From positions 5,926,001-5,990,000 of the forward strand of contig NZ_CP076538.1 in assembly GCF_018885265.1 (NCBI RefSeq): a stretch of DNA of 64,000 bases, given 5' to 3'. A program made the translations under genes and the position numbers. The DNA is from Amycolatopsis aidingensis. GTDB taxonomy: Bacteria > Actinomycetota > Actinomycetes > Mycobacteriales > Pseudonocardiaceae. The notes under the pieces are model-generated. The model did no database searches. It saw only the letters and a list, made by a program, of their open reading frames with translations, and had not been told where the DNA came from. Below, piece after piece: positions 42,344 through 51,034 of this stretch. Each line of letters begins with the position of its first letter. Within the stretch, counting starts at the first letter, position 1.

Positions 42344-42936
42344 GGGCCGAACCTCGGAATCGACGGCGGAGGCATCAACAGGGGTTGAGGTGACCGAATG
42401 ACCGGCCAGTCGGGCTGCCAGTCGGGCACCTGTTTCAACAGTTCGGAGAGATCCTCGGCGAACCTGACGACCTTCTCGTGAAAATTGGACCAGCCTGGGC
42501 TTACCTGAAAGACCGCCTCGGGCATGGCTACGTCTTTGAAGTCCCACCAGGCCCGCATCGTGCCCTTTTCTGGAAAGTTGTTCGAGTCGGAGTACAGAAT
42601 GGGGTAGATCAGACCTTGCGGGCAGTCAGAACCGGCAAGCCCGAGCACCCTCTCCCGCTCACACATACTGTCCCATTCCGCCATGCACCACGCCGACTCG
42701 AAGTAAGGCGGGCTGAGCACCGGGATCAGGATCTTGCTACGAAGCAATACCCTGGCCAGCTTCTCCGGCCAGGACACGCCACGGTGCATCGTCCGGTCGA
42801 GGAACACTCTTGGCGCGGGCGCGATCTGGTCGGCAAGGCAGTCCTGGAACTTCGGGAAGAAGTTATTCACCAACCATTTCGGTGCGCTGCCGACGTTGCT
42901 GTAACTGATGAACACGTCGTACTCGTAGCCGGGCAC
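42340..42936 (-). CDS. TIR domain protein (predicted NADase)
   Basis: A 198-residue protein made almost wholly of a TIR domain: YDVFISYSNVGSAPK, RVFLDRTMHRGVSWPEKLARVLLRSKILIPVLSPPYFESAWCMAEWDSM. The SAWCMAE motif carries the catalytic Glu (E87) typical of NAD-cleaving TIR domains. No membrane segment or extra sensor exists, so it is likely the effector of the operon it leads. GTG 42936 (MPGYEYDVF) is the natural start. Confidence 0.88.
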   Translation of the reverse strand: MPGYEYDVFISYSNVGSAPKWLVNNFFPKFQDCLADQIAPAPRVFLDRTMHRGVSWPEKLARVLLRSKILIPVLSPPYFESAWCMAEWDSMCERERVLGLAGSDCPQGLIYPILYSDSNNFPEKGTMRAWWDFKDVAMPEAVFQVSPGWSNFHEKVVRFAEDLSELLKQVPDWQPDWPVIRSPQPLLMPPPSIPRFGP

Positions 42937-43194
42937 GCGCCTGATGATAAACAGCTGACACCAGGGAAGAACAGACGAAAAAGTGGGCGATTACCGCCAT
43001 TCTGGACAAAAAATGGGCAAAAACAGGACATCAGGCGCCGTCGGCGGACATTACCACCGATAGTGACTGTCTTAGTGCATACCGTCAGCGGTGTCGGCGG
43101 GGTGTTGGCCGGACGTAGACGATCTGTCTGCGCCGGATCCGAGACTGTCCACAGATGCGGGCCGCGGTTCGGCCCGGCACTCCACAGTCGGAAG
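42937..43194. promoter_or_regulatory. Upstream region of the TIR/ATPase operon
   Basis: The ~250 bases upstream are AT-richer than the surroundings near 42950-43020, which suits a promoter for the minus-strand operon, but no clear hexamers or dyads are convincing. No gene seen. Confidence 0.35.
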
Positions 43195-44214
43195 GAGACC
43201 CTGTGTCGAAGTCAACGCGACTCACGTCAGTAGCCCTCAACAGCGTGCAGGTGTACGTATCCCGGCTACGGCAGGTGTTGCGCGAGCCAGGACTGATCCT
43301 CACCCGGCCCGGTGGTTACGAACTGCGGATCGAGCCACACCGGCTGGACGTGGCCCGGTTCGAGGACCTGCTCGCACGGGCCGAGGAGGCCGCCGCGGCA
43401 GGCTGTCCGGACGAGCAGCTCGGCCTGCTCGACGAAGCACTGGGGCTGCGGCGCGGCCCGCACTGGCCGATATCGAGTCGGAGGTACTGCGGGGGCGGGC
43501 GGCCGTCCGGTTGGCCGAGGCCCGTTTGCAGGCCGAGGAGCGACGGATCGACGCCGGGCTGCACCTTGGCAGGGGCGCCGAGCTGGTCAGCGCGCTGCGC
43601 GAACTGACAGCGGCTCACCCGTTCCGGGAGCGTTTCTGGGCGCAGCTGATGCTGGCCTTGTACCGGTCCGGGCGGCAGGCCGAGGCGCTGGAAGTGTTCC
43701 GGGACGCGGCGCGGCTGATGAACGAGGAGCTCGGCGTGAGCCCATCCGCCGAGTTGCAGACGATGCAGCAGCGGATCCTGCAGGCCGATCCGGCGCTACT
43801 GCCGCCCCCGGCGCGGGGTCACAGGCCCCGCGCGAGCTGCCACCCGGCATCGCCTACTTCACCGGCCGGGACACCGAACTCCACCGGCTCACCCAGCTCG
43901 CGAAGGCCACCGAGACGGCGGCGGTGGCCGCGATCGACGGGATGGCCGGTGTCGGCAAGACCACGCTGGCCGTCCAGGTCGCTGCTGGTGCTGGACAACG
44001 CGCGCGACTCCACCCAGGTACTACCACCTGCGCAGGCGACCCGGCTGGTCAGCCGGTTGCTCGGAGACTCGCGCGCGGCGCCGAGCCCGAAGAGCTAGCC
44101 GAACTGCTGCGGCTATGCGGCTACCTGCCATTGGCCATCCGGATCGCGGCCGCCCCGCTGCGGCACCGCCCGAACTGGACCGTGGCGGACCTGGTGCAGC
44201 GGCTGCGCGAGTAG
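43195..44214 (+). pseudogene. Broken AfsR/SARP regulator
   Basis: Pieces in order: the end of the winged helix (SVQVYVSRLRQVL..PGGYELRI), a BTAD domain interrupted by a frameshift near 43470 (ADIESEVLRGRAAVRLAEARLQAEERRIDAGLH), an NB-ARC start (AIDGMAGVGKTTLAVQV), then a deletion joining directly to LLVLDNARDSTQV and the later LCGYLPLAIRIAAAPLRHRPNWTVADLV. The DNA-binding start and TPR end are gone. Confidence 0.8.
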
Positions 44215-44217
44215 TCG

Positions 44218-44460
44218 GCGTACCGCGGCAGCAGCCCGGCGGCCTCGGCCTCGGTGAGGGTGGGCGCCACCCGGTCCCGTTCGGACAGGATCGGCACCAG
44301 CCCGGCAGGCAGGCTCAGCCCCAGCGCCGGGTCGAAAGGGGACAGCGCGAGCTCGTTCTCCGGCACGTACCCGCCGGAGATCAGGTAGCACATCACGGTG
44401 TCCTCGGCCGGCGCGACAAAGGCGTGCCCGACCCCCGCCAGGAAGTACACCGCGCGGAGG
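44218..44460 (-). pseudogene. dTDP-sugar 3,5-epimerase (RmlC) C-terminal remnant
   Basis: The minus strand reads AVYFLAGVGHAFVAPAEDTVMCYLISGGYVPENELALSPFDPALGLSLPAGLVPILSERDRVAPTLTEAEAAGLLPRYADY. This is the C-terminal half of an RmlC/EvaD-type epimerase used for deoxysugars of antibiotics. The N-terminal half is missing: similarity ends where the plus-strand NB-ARC piece begins. Confidence 0.75.
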
Positions 44461-44719
44461 GCACAACTGCGCGGGCTCGACGAGCTGCTCGGGACCAAGG
44501 CGGCGGGCACGGTGGTGATCTCGGTCATCACCGGCACCGCGGGTGTCGGCAAACGGCACTGGCCGTGCACTGGGTCCGCAACTGCTTTCCCGACGACCAG
44601 CTGTATGTGAACCTGCGCGGGTACGCCACCGACCCGGCCATGCGGCCGATCGAGGCGCTGGCCCGGTTCCTGCGCGCGCTCGGGGTGCCCGCGGACCAGA
44701 TTCCAGCCGACCTCGCCGT
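44461..44719 (+). pseudogene. NB-ARC fragment of a SARP-type regulator
   Basis: Plus strand: LRGLDELLGTKAAGTVVISVITGTAGVGK, a frameshift, then ALAVHWVRNCFPDDQLYVNLRGYATDPAMRPIEALARFLRALGVPADQIPADL. It covers the part of an NB-ARC domain missing from the pseudogene at 43195-44214, but both carry a P-loop, so they derive from two regulators. Confidence 0.75.
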
Positions 44720-45219
44720 ACCCGGTGTCGACGAACCTGCCGTTGGCGACGTCGAGCTCCCGGTTCTTGGTGAACTCGATGGTGATCCGCCTGACCGCAT
44801 CGCCCGCGCTCGCACTCCGGACGAGCTTCGCGAAAACCCGCACCGCCCTGCTGTGCGCGTAGACGTCGTTGACGATCACCCGGCATCGGCGGTACCGCCG
44901 GAGGGTGTCCGCGAGGCCCGCGATCTCGGCCGGGGTAGCAGGCGGGCTTCTCCAGCAGCACCCTGGCGTCCGACTGGCACCGCAGGACTTCGGTGAGCAC
45001 CGGCAGATGTGTCGAGGTGGGCGTGGCGATGACCCACGCGGTGACCCCGGACGGTTCGGGAACCCGCATCACGGTGTCGACGTCCCCGGTGCCGTCTCGG
45101 TCCACGGTGATGGTCTCGTACCCGGCCCTCGCGAAACACCCGCGATGCCGCGAGCCGATGGTGCCGAGGCCGACGATCGCGATCCGCGGCCCGGAAGAAG
45201 GGCGGTTCCGCTCCGGCAT
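44720..45219 (-). pseudogene. Gfo/Idh/MocA-type sugar oxidoreductase remnant
   Basis: Starting at ATG 45219 the strand reads RIAIVGLGTIGSRHRGCFARAGY, then VIATPTSTHLPVLTEVLRCQSDARVLLEKPACYPG. After a frameshift near 44940 it continues CRVIVNDVYAHSRAVRVFAKLV and RRITIEFTKNRELDVANGRFVDTGYGEVGW. This is the Rossmann part and start of the catalytic domain of a Gfo/Idh/MocA dehydrogenase; the rest is lost at the junction with the NB-ARC piece. Confidence 0.78.
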
Positions 45220-45401
45220 GGTCAGTGAGCGCACTGTTCCCGCCACGCAACTCCCGCGGAGCGGACTCGAGAATGACAACCGAGGTGGCGCCCGCCTGCA
45301 GGGCCGCGATTCCGGCACCAGCGCATCGAACGTCGAAGGCGAAGCTACGGAGCACCGTTGGGCTGCCGCTGAGTCGCCCTTGAGCCGGCTGCCGATGTAT
45401 C

Positions 45402-45417
45402 TGATACGCTTGTATCA
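45402..45417. promoter_or_regulatory. Inverted repeat TGATAC-gctt-GTATCA
   Basis: Perfect 6-base arms with a 4-base spacer, 39 bases before the DUF1992 start. Candidate operator or promoter element; no regulator is adjacent. Confidence 0.4.
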
Positions 45418-45455
45418 ACATCAGCGAGACGATGGCGCCGAGGCAGGTGCGGGCG

Positions 45456-45857
45456 ATGACCGAGCGCAAACCAGCGGGCATGAGCTTCGAGTCGTGGATC
45501 GACAAGCAGATCCGCGAGGCGACCGAGCGCGGCGAGATGGACAACCTCCCCGGTGCGGGCAAGCCCCTACCCGACAGCAACCGGCCGCTCGAGGAGAACT
45601 GGTGGCTGAAGGGCTACCTCAGGCAAGAGGGGCTGTCCGCTGAGCCACTGCTGCCGGAGTCCCTGCGGCTACGCAAGGAACTGGACCGGCTGCCGGAGAC
45701 GGTGCGGACGCTGCGCACCGAGCGGGAGGTCCGGGAGGCGGTGGCCGAGCTCAACCGGCAGATCGCGGCCTGCATCCGGGCCGGTACCGGCCCGCGGGTC
45801 CGACTGGCACCGGCCGATGTCGACGCCGTGCTCCAGCAGTGGCGCGCTGGCCGCTGA
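45456..45857 (+). CDS. DUF1992 (DnaJ-related) domain protein
   Basis: A 133-residue protein: MTERKPAGMSFESWIDKQIREATERGEMDNLPGAGKPLP is the DUF1992 signature, followed by helices (LRKELDRLPETVRTLRTEREVREAVAELNRQI). The domain also occurs in the eukaryotic DNAJC28 protein; function is unknown. ATG 45456 is taken since homologs begin here; an ATG at 45432 is possible. Confidence 0.85.
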   Translation: MTERKPAGMSFESWIDKQIREATERGEMDNLPGAGKPLPDSNRPLEENWWLKGYLRQEGLSAEPLLPESLRLRKELDRLPETVRTLRTEREVREAVAELNRQIAACIRAGTGPRVRLAPADVDAVLQQWRAGR

Positions 45858-45928
45858 CGGCACTGTTCGATTCCGCGTCACCCGATCGTGTATCGAACAC
45901 ATGAGCGACTACGCGGTACTGTGGGGTT

Positions 45929-46984
45929 GTGACCAGGACCTTCGGCATCGACACCTCCCGCATGAGCGAGGAGGAACTCCTGACCGCGCTGGGCGACCTC
46001 GAACAGCAGCGGCGAGTGCTGTACGCCCGGGAGCTGGCGGTCCTGGCCGAGTTGGACGGGCGCGGCACCGCCAGCCAGAAGGGGTATCGCGACCTGCCGG
46101 TGTTGACGCGGGAGATGCTGCGGGTCAACCCGTCTGACGCCCGCCAACGGGTCGCGCATGCGCGGGCGGTGGTGCGGCGCTACGGACCGGGTGGGATGCC
46201 CCAGGAGCCGGACCTGCCCGAGGTCGGTGCCGCCGCGGCCGAGGGCGTGATCGGGCCGGAGCACATCGAGACCATCCGCGCCACCATCGCCCGCTTCCCG
46301 CAGCCGGTCAGCCTGCCGGACCGGGAGCATGCCGAAGCGTTGTTGACCAAGGCGGCGCGGGAGTACGAACCCCACACCGTCACCGCGCTGGGTAAAGAGA
46401 TTCTGGCGCGGCTGGACCAGGACGGGAATCCACCGAGCGAGGAGGAACTGGCCCGGCCGGAACGCTCCCTGGACTGGCGCGAAACCCGCGGCGGACGACT
46501 CCGCGGCACCTTCGAGCTGGACGCCGAAACCGCCGCGGTGTTGACCGGGCTGATCGAACCCCGCGCCAAACCCGCCGGCACGAAAGAGGAGCCGGACCGG
46601 CGCAGCAAGTACCAACGCCAGGGGGACGCGTTCGCCGACGTGCTGCGCGTGGCAGCCGGATGCCCCGAAGAAGGGCCCACCGAGGCCGGGGAACCCTTCA
46701 CCGTCATGGTCACGGTGACCCTGGAGGACTTGAAGCACGGCACCGGATACGGGCTCCTGCACGGGCAGGAGTCCTACTCCGCCGCCCAAATCCGCCGGAT
46801 GGCCTGCGACTCCTACCTCGTGCCCGCCGTCCTGGGCAGCAAGGGCGAGACCCTCGACATCGGACAACGCACCCGCACCGTACCCCTGGCCATCCGCAGA
46901 GCCTTGATCCTGCGCGACCGCGGATGCACCTTCCCCGGCTGCCGCAGAAAACCCAAACAATGCCAAGCCCACCACGTCATCCCC
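45929..46984 (+). CDS. DUF222/HNH endonuclease, exon 1 (interrupted by group II intron)
   Basis: 352 codons of a 13E12-type protein: DUF222 helical region (MSEEELLTALGDLEQQRRVLYARELAVLAELDGRG) and the beginning of the HNH domain (LILRDRGCTFPGCRRKPKQCQAHHVIP). The reading frame breaks exactly at GTGCG, the 5' end of the intron. The frame continuing to 47077 reads intron sequence. With exon 2 (49144-49338) splicing would give 416 residues with a complete HNH motif. The biological role of these repeated actinobacterial HNH proteins is unclear. Confidence 0.88.
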
Positions 46985-47531
46985 GTGCGCCATGAGGCGC
47001 GTGTTTGTCCGATCGGAGGTGAGAGACCTCCGGCGCTGGACCGTCACAGTGGTTCGGTGAAGCTGAGGGCAGCCTGATTCACGGGAATGGGTGGATTGAG
47101 GTGGCAAGCGGCCCTGACAAAGTCGAGTCGTGCCAGCACTGCCAGATGGTGCGGGCTCGGTGAGCGAGACGAGAAGGTATACGAATAGGAATCAGTGTCT
47201 GAGGCCTCGTTATGTGGAGCCGACTCGAAACCTGGCGGATCTGAGTCGGTATCGCAGTGCGCGTGAACCAAGTGAAGGGTGTAGCGCCCGCCTGGGATTG
47301 TATTCCTGGGTAGTCTGTGGAGAAAGTCTGTGGCGTATTCACAGGGGCTGCCGGGGTAAAGCTGAGTGCCTCACTCGTCGATCGGGAACACGTGAACATG
47401 GGAACCACCGCGAGCTTTCCATGCCTGGGCGCAATCCGGTGTCCCAGATGTGGATAGGTGCATTGCCCGCCGAGGGGCTCTGTGGTGGGGCGGAGTCGCC
47501 GTAGTACTCCGAGGGCGGGAAAACCGTCCGC

Positions 47532-49031
47532 ATGGGGAAGGGCGACAGCGAATCGAGCAGGGAAGTTGGGGTAATGCCAGAAGAGGCCTCACCGGTGAAC
47601 ATCGGTGATCTGCTGCTGGTGCCGTTCACGGCAGGGCAGCGGGTACTGGGAATGCAGACGAAACTGCACCGTTGGGCGGCGGCCGATCCCGGTCGCCGGT
47701 TTGATGATCTCTACAACCTCGTGGCCGACCCCGCGTTCCTCGCCGTGGCGTGGGAGCGGGTGTCAGGGAACACCGGAGCACGCAGCGCGGGCGTCGATCG
47801 CCGAACGGTGCGGTCGATCACCGACTCGGCGCTGGGTGTGGTCGGGTTGTTGGAGGAAATCCGCGCCGATCTGAAAGCGCGGACGTTCCGTCCGCTCCCG
47901 GTCCGGGAACGACACATCCCCAAAGCCGGTGGGAAGACCCGTCGGCTGGGGATACCGACCGTGACCGATCGGGTCGTTCAAGCCTCGCTGAAGCTGGTCC
48001 TGGAACCGATCTTCGAGGCCGGGTTCCAGTCCTCCAGCTATGGTTTCCGGCCCAGGCGCCGGGCCCAGGACGCCATCGAAGAAATCCGCAAACATGCCCG
48101 TGAGGGCTACGAATGGGTCTTCGAGGGCGACATCACCGCCTGCTTCGACGAGATCGACCACACCGCCCTGCTGGGTTTGGTGCGGCGACGCGTCAAGGAC
48201 AAGCGGATTCTGGAACTCATCAAGGCGTTCCTGCGCGCCGGAATCCTCAGCGAGGATGGTCCTGACCGGGACACCCATACCGGAACCCCGCAGGGCGGCA
48301 TCCTGTCGCCTCTGCTGGCCAACATCGCCCTCTCCGAGCTGGACGACTATTTCCACCAGTTGTGGGAGAACCACAAGAACGCCACCAACCGGCAACGGCA
48401 CCGTGAACGCGGCGGTGCGACGTTCCGCCTGACCCGATACGCCGACGACTTCGTCGTCATGGTCAACGGAACCCGGGAACACACGGAATCCTTGTGGGGC
48501 GAGATCGAGGCGATCCTGGCCGGGATCGGGCTACGGCTCGCACCCGAGAAAACCGGAATCGCCCACATCGACGAGGGGTTCGACTTCCTCGGGTTCCGCA
48601 TCCAGCGGTATCGCCAATATGGAAGCGATCGGCGACTGATCTACACCCTCCCCTCGAAGAAGTCGATGACTTCGATCAAGCGGAAGATCAAGACAGTTAC
48701 CAAACGGATCACCCATCAGGACGCGGACCAACTGTTCCGGCAACTCGGAACGATGACCCGCGGATGGGCCCAGTACTTCCGGCACGGCTCTTCCAGCAAG
48801 GCCTACCACCACCTGCAAGACTACCTGTGGTGGCGGGTCTGGGAATGGCTGAAGAACAAACACCCCCGTACCAGTAAACGGGACATCATAAACCGTTACT
48901 ACAACCGGTGGTGGCCGGAATATAACGGTGTCGAACTATGGAGACCCACAACGATGACCATCCAACGTTATCGCTACCGAGGAAACCAAATCTCGACACC
49001 CTGGGACAAACCAGCCATAACGGCAACCTAA
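47532..49031 (+). CDS. Group II intron reverse transcriptase/maturase
   Basis: A 499-residue LtrA-type protein. It shows the RT blocks RHIPKAGGKTRRLGIPTVTDRVVQ, SSYGFRPRRRAQDAI, EGDITACFDEIDH, GTPQGGILSPLLANIAL, RLTRYADDFVVMV (catalytic YADD) and FDFLGFR. The maturase domain X follows (RGWAQYFRHGSSSKAYHHLQDYLWWRVWEWLKNKH). No HNH endonuclease follows; the protein ends ~40 residues after domain X, so target-site second-strand cleavage must rely on other means. Start ATG 47532 or 47574. Confidence 0.95.
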   Translation: MGKGDSESSREVGVMPEEASPVNIGDLLLVPFTAGQRVLGMQTKLHRWAAADPGRRFDDLYNLVADPAFLAVAWERVSGNTGARSAGVDRRTVRSITDSALGVVGLLEEIRADLKARTFRPLPVRERHIPKAGGKTRRLGIPTVTDRVVQASLKLVLEPIFEAGFQSSSYGFRPRRRAQDAIEEIRKHAREGYEWVFEGDITACFDEIDHTALLGLVRRRVKDKRILELIKAFLRAGILSEDGPDRDTHTGTPQGGILSPLLANIALSELDDYFHQLWENHKNATNRQRHRERGGATFRLTRYADDFVVMVNGTREHTESLWGEIEAILAGIGLRLAPEKTGIAHIDEGFDFLGFRIQRYRQYGSDRRLIYTLPSKKSMTSIKRKIKTVTKRITHQDADQLFRQLGTMTRGWAQYFRHGSSSKAYHHLQDYLWWRVWEWLKNKHPRTSKRDIINRYYNRWWPEYNGVELWRPTTMTIQRYRYRGNQISTPWDKPAITAT

Positions 49032-49045
49032 CGGCGACTCGTGGA

Positions 49046-49079
49046 GAGCCGGATGCGGTGAAAGCCGCACGTCCGGTTC
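49046..49079 (+). ncRNA. Group II intron domain V
   Basis: 34-base hairpin: GAGCCGGATGCGG, loop GAAA, then the pairing CCGCACGTCCGGTTC. This closely follows the bacterial domain V consensus with the conserved AGC-like base, the bulge and the GNRA loop. Domain VI and the 3' splice site follow within 64 bases. Confidence 0.92.
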
Positions 49080-49143
49080 GGGGGAGCGGCATGGGGAAAC
49101 GGCCCGGCGAAATCCGGACACCGCGCCCCATGCCGACTCCCAC

Positions 49144-49338
49144 TGGGCTCACGGAGGGGCCACAGCGCTATACAACCTGGCCCTGCTGTGCTGGTACCAC
49201 CACAACCTCATCCACCACACCGACTGGTCGATGCGCATACGCAACGGGTTGCCAGAGTTCATCCCACCCGCGTTCCTGGACCCCGAGCGAAGACCCAGAC
49301 GCAACCTCCTCCACCGCCAAAGAAAGGGGGCCCCATAA
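49144..49338 (+). CDS. DUF222/HNH endonuclease, exon 2
   Basis: 64 codons and a TAA: WAHGGATALYNLALLCWYHHNLIHHTDWSMRIRNGLPEFIPPAFLDPERRPRRNLLHRQRKGAP. The LC..HH..IH segment completes the HNH active site that exon 1 begins. Translation requires intron splicing, or the gene is dead. Confidence 0.88.
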   Translation, partial: WAHGGATALYNLALLCWYHHNLIHHTDWSMRIRNGLPEFIPPAFLDPERRPRRNLLHRQRKGAP

Positions 49339-49344
49339 GCGGTG

Positions 49345-49890
49345 TCAACCGCGCGGCAACTCGGCCACGAACGCTTCGCTGGGGTTCACGACGCGGACCG
49401 AACCGCCATCCGGCGCGGTGTGCGCGCCCACCAGGCGCGGGAGGCTGCCGTAGTGGAAGGGGAAGGCAGCCAGGACCAGCAGCACGAACCCCGCCACCGC
49501 CACCCCGGCGAGCCACCGCACGGTGCCCTGCTCCGCAAGGATTCCGGTCAGCAGGGAACCAGCGAAAGCCAGCAGCCCTCCAAAGAACATGACAGCTGAA
49601 ACGGCAAGCCAGGACGCCCTGGTACGGGCACATGTCCGGCACAGCGGCCACCCCTTGACCTGCGTGACCCGGACCTTGCGTCCGTGCTGACCGAGCCGGT
49701 CGGCCATACCGGCGGCACCGAGGGCTCCCACCTGGCGTACCCGGCTACCCTCGATCTTCACTTTGGACTGCAGGGTGAAGTCGACCCGCCGCGCCGCCGG
49801 GCGGCCGTGCCGAGTGCAGTGTGCCGGAAGGTTCCCGGGTTGCTGTACGAAGTCTGCTGGCAACGCGATGACGTTCGGCTGTTGCTGCAC
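49345..49890 (-). CDS. Small membrane protein with N-terminal soluble part
   Basis: A 181-residue protein from GTG 49890 (AGGAG five bases upstream), MQQQPNVIALPADFVQQPGNLPAHCTRHGRPAARRVDFTLQSKVKI. The second half has two membrane helices (WLAVSAVMFFGGLLAFAGSLLTGIL and WLAGVAVAGFVLLVLAAFPFHY), separated by a short loop, and CxxC (PLCRTCART) just before. No family recognised. Divergent from the type VII secretion genes, as often seen for accessory membrane proteins. Confidence 0.65.
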   Translation of the reverse strand: MQQQPNVIALPADFVQQPGNLPAHCTRHGRPAARRVDFTLQSKVKIEGSRVRQVGALGAAGMADRLGQHGRKVRVTQVKGWPLCRTCARTRASWLAVSAVMFFGGLLAFAGSLLTGILAEQGTVRWLAGVAVAGFVLLVLAAFPFHYGSLPRLVGAHTAPDGGSVRVVNPSEAFVAELPRG

Positions 49891-49997
49891 TCGAACTCCT
49901 GTCCTGCGGGTTGTCGCGAAAACCGGCGCCGACCGGAGTCTACTTGATACATTTCGCCGACCGATGACACAGCAAGCGACAAAGCATCGGAGGACCA

Positions 49998-50309
49998 TTG
50001 GATTTCAAGGCGGAACCCGGAACCATCCGGAAGTTCGGTGAACGGATGGACGAACTGGTCGCCGACGCGAACGCGGCGACGACGTACGCCGAGGATCACC
50101 TGCAGATCACCGGCGCCGACACCCGGATATTCGCGACGGTCGCAGGCGCCGCCTCGGACGCCAAGGCCGCGCTCAGCGAGAACTACCAGCGGTTGGCCAA
50201 GATCCAGCAGACCGCGGCCACCGAGCTGGACAAGGCAGCGGCCATGTACCAGGAGACCGACGATGCCAAGGCCGAGCGCCTTGACAGCACCTACCCGACG
50301 GGCGAATGA
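49998..50309 (+). CDS. ESX/WXG100-like type VII secretion protein
   Basis: A 103-residue helical protein with TTG start 49998 preceded by GGAGG. DFKAEPGTIRKFGERMDELVADANAATTYAEDHL and AKAALSENYQRLAKIQQTAATELDKAAAMYQETDD are two long helices typical of the ESX-associated (DUF2580-like) secreted proteins of actinomycetes. It overlaps the next gene by four bases. Confidence 0.75.
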   Translation: MDFKAEPGTIRKFGERMDELVADANAATTYAEDHLQITGADTRIFATVAGAASDAKAALSENYQRLAKIQQTAATELDKAAAMYQETDDAKAERLDSTYPTGE

Positions 50310-51031
50310 CTGTGAGTGAATCACCTGCCACGATGTTGGCCGACCCTACCGCATCCGATCCCGTTCCGGACCTCCTGGAGAGCGTGATCGGGATCAGCCA
50401 GTATCTCAGTGTTTCCTACTGGGTCGGCGAAGCCATCGAGCTCGTCTTCGATGTGCATCCCTTCGAATGGGTCGCCGAGCAGTACGCCGGCGACTGGGAG
50501 CTGGTCCAGAAGGCCGGTATCGCGCTGGAGAATCTCGGCAAGTTCAACGCGGCCTATTCCGACGCCATCACGAACGAGTTGAAGACCGTCGCGAACGGCT
50601 GGCAGGGCAACGCCGCCGACAGCGCGAGCGCCTACTTCGACGGCCTGGCCCAGACGATCCAGGACCAGCAGGACACCCTGAACGCGATGGGCAGCGAGTT
50701 CAAGCAGAGCGCGGTCGGGATGTACGAAACGGCCAACGCGATCAAGGGCCTGCTGGACACCCTGATGGATCTGGTCATCGCGATCGGGCTCGAACTGGCC
50801 GCCGCCGCGGCGAGCAGCTGGACCATTATCGGACCCATCCTGTCCGGTGCCGCCGCGGCCGCCACGATCAGCAAGGCTCTTGGCGTCTGGGATGAGGTGC
50901 TGACGTATCACACCGCGGCATGGAACGCCGCGCAGGGACTGGTCGGGCTCATGGCGGGATACCTGAGCACGCTCGGCGACATCGAGAAGCACGCCCTTCC
51001 GGGAAGCAACTACGACCACCCGGGGGTATGA
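50306..51031 (+). CDS. WXG100-type type VII secretion target
   Basis: A 241-residue protein. A WXG turn NGWQGNAADSA sits in the middle of a helical hairpin (AYSDAITNELKTVANGWQGNAADSASAYFDGLAQTI), followed by a hydrophobic region (LLDTLMDLVIAIGLELAAAAASSWTIIGPILSGAAAAATISKAL). It is likely exported, with a membrane-active or channel-like C-terminal region. Its partner is probably the small helical protein upstream. No ESX core genes lie in the window. Confidence 0.78.
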   Translation: MTVSESPATMLADPTASDPVPDLLESVIGISQYLSVSYWVGEAIELVFDVHPFEWVAEQYAGDWELVQKAGIALENLGKFNAAYSDAITNELKTVANGWQGNAADSASAYFDGLAQTIQDQQDTLNAMGSEFKQSAVGMYETANAIKGLLDTLMDLVIAIGLELAAAAASSWTIIGPILSGAAAAATISKALGVWDEVLTYHTAAWNAAQGLVGLMAGYLSTLGDIEKHALPGSNYDHPGV

Positions 51032-51034
51032 GAG

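Larger units (their letters stand above)
46985..49143 (+). mobile_element. Group II intron (2159 bases)
   Basis: Begins GTGCG (46985), encodes a reverse transcriptase/maturase (47532-49031), has a clear domain V at 49046-49079, and ends CCCAC (…AC at 49142-49143). Removing it fuses ATCCCC to TGGGCTCAC and restores AHHVIPWAHGGATAL, the conserved HNH sequence. Boundaries were set from both ends: intron consensus and exon protein. The upstream 47000-47530 stretch is the 5' ribozyme part (domains I-III). Confidence 0.9.
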
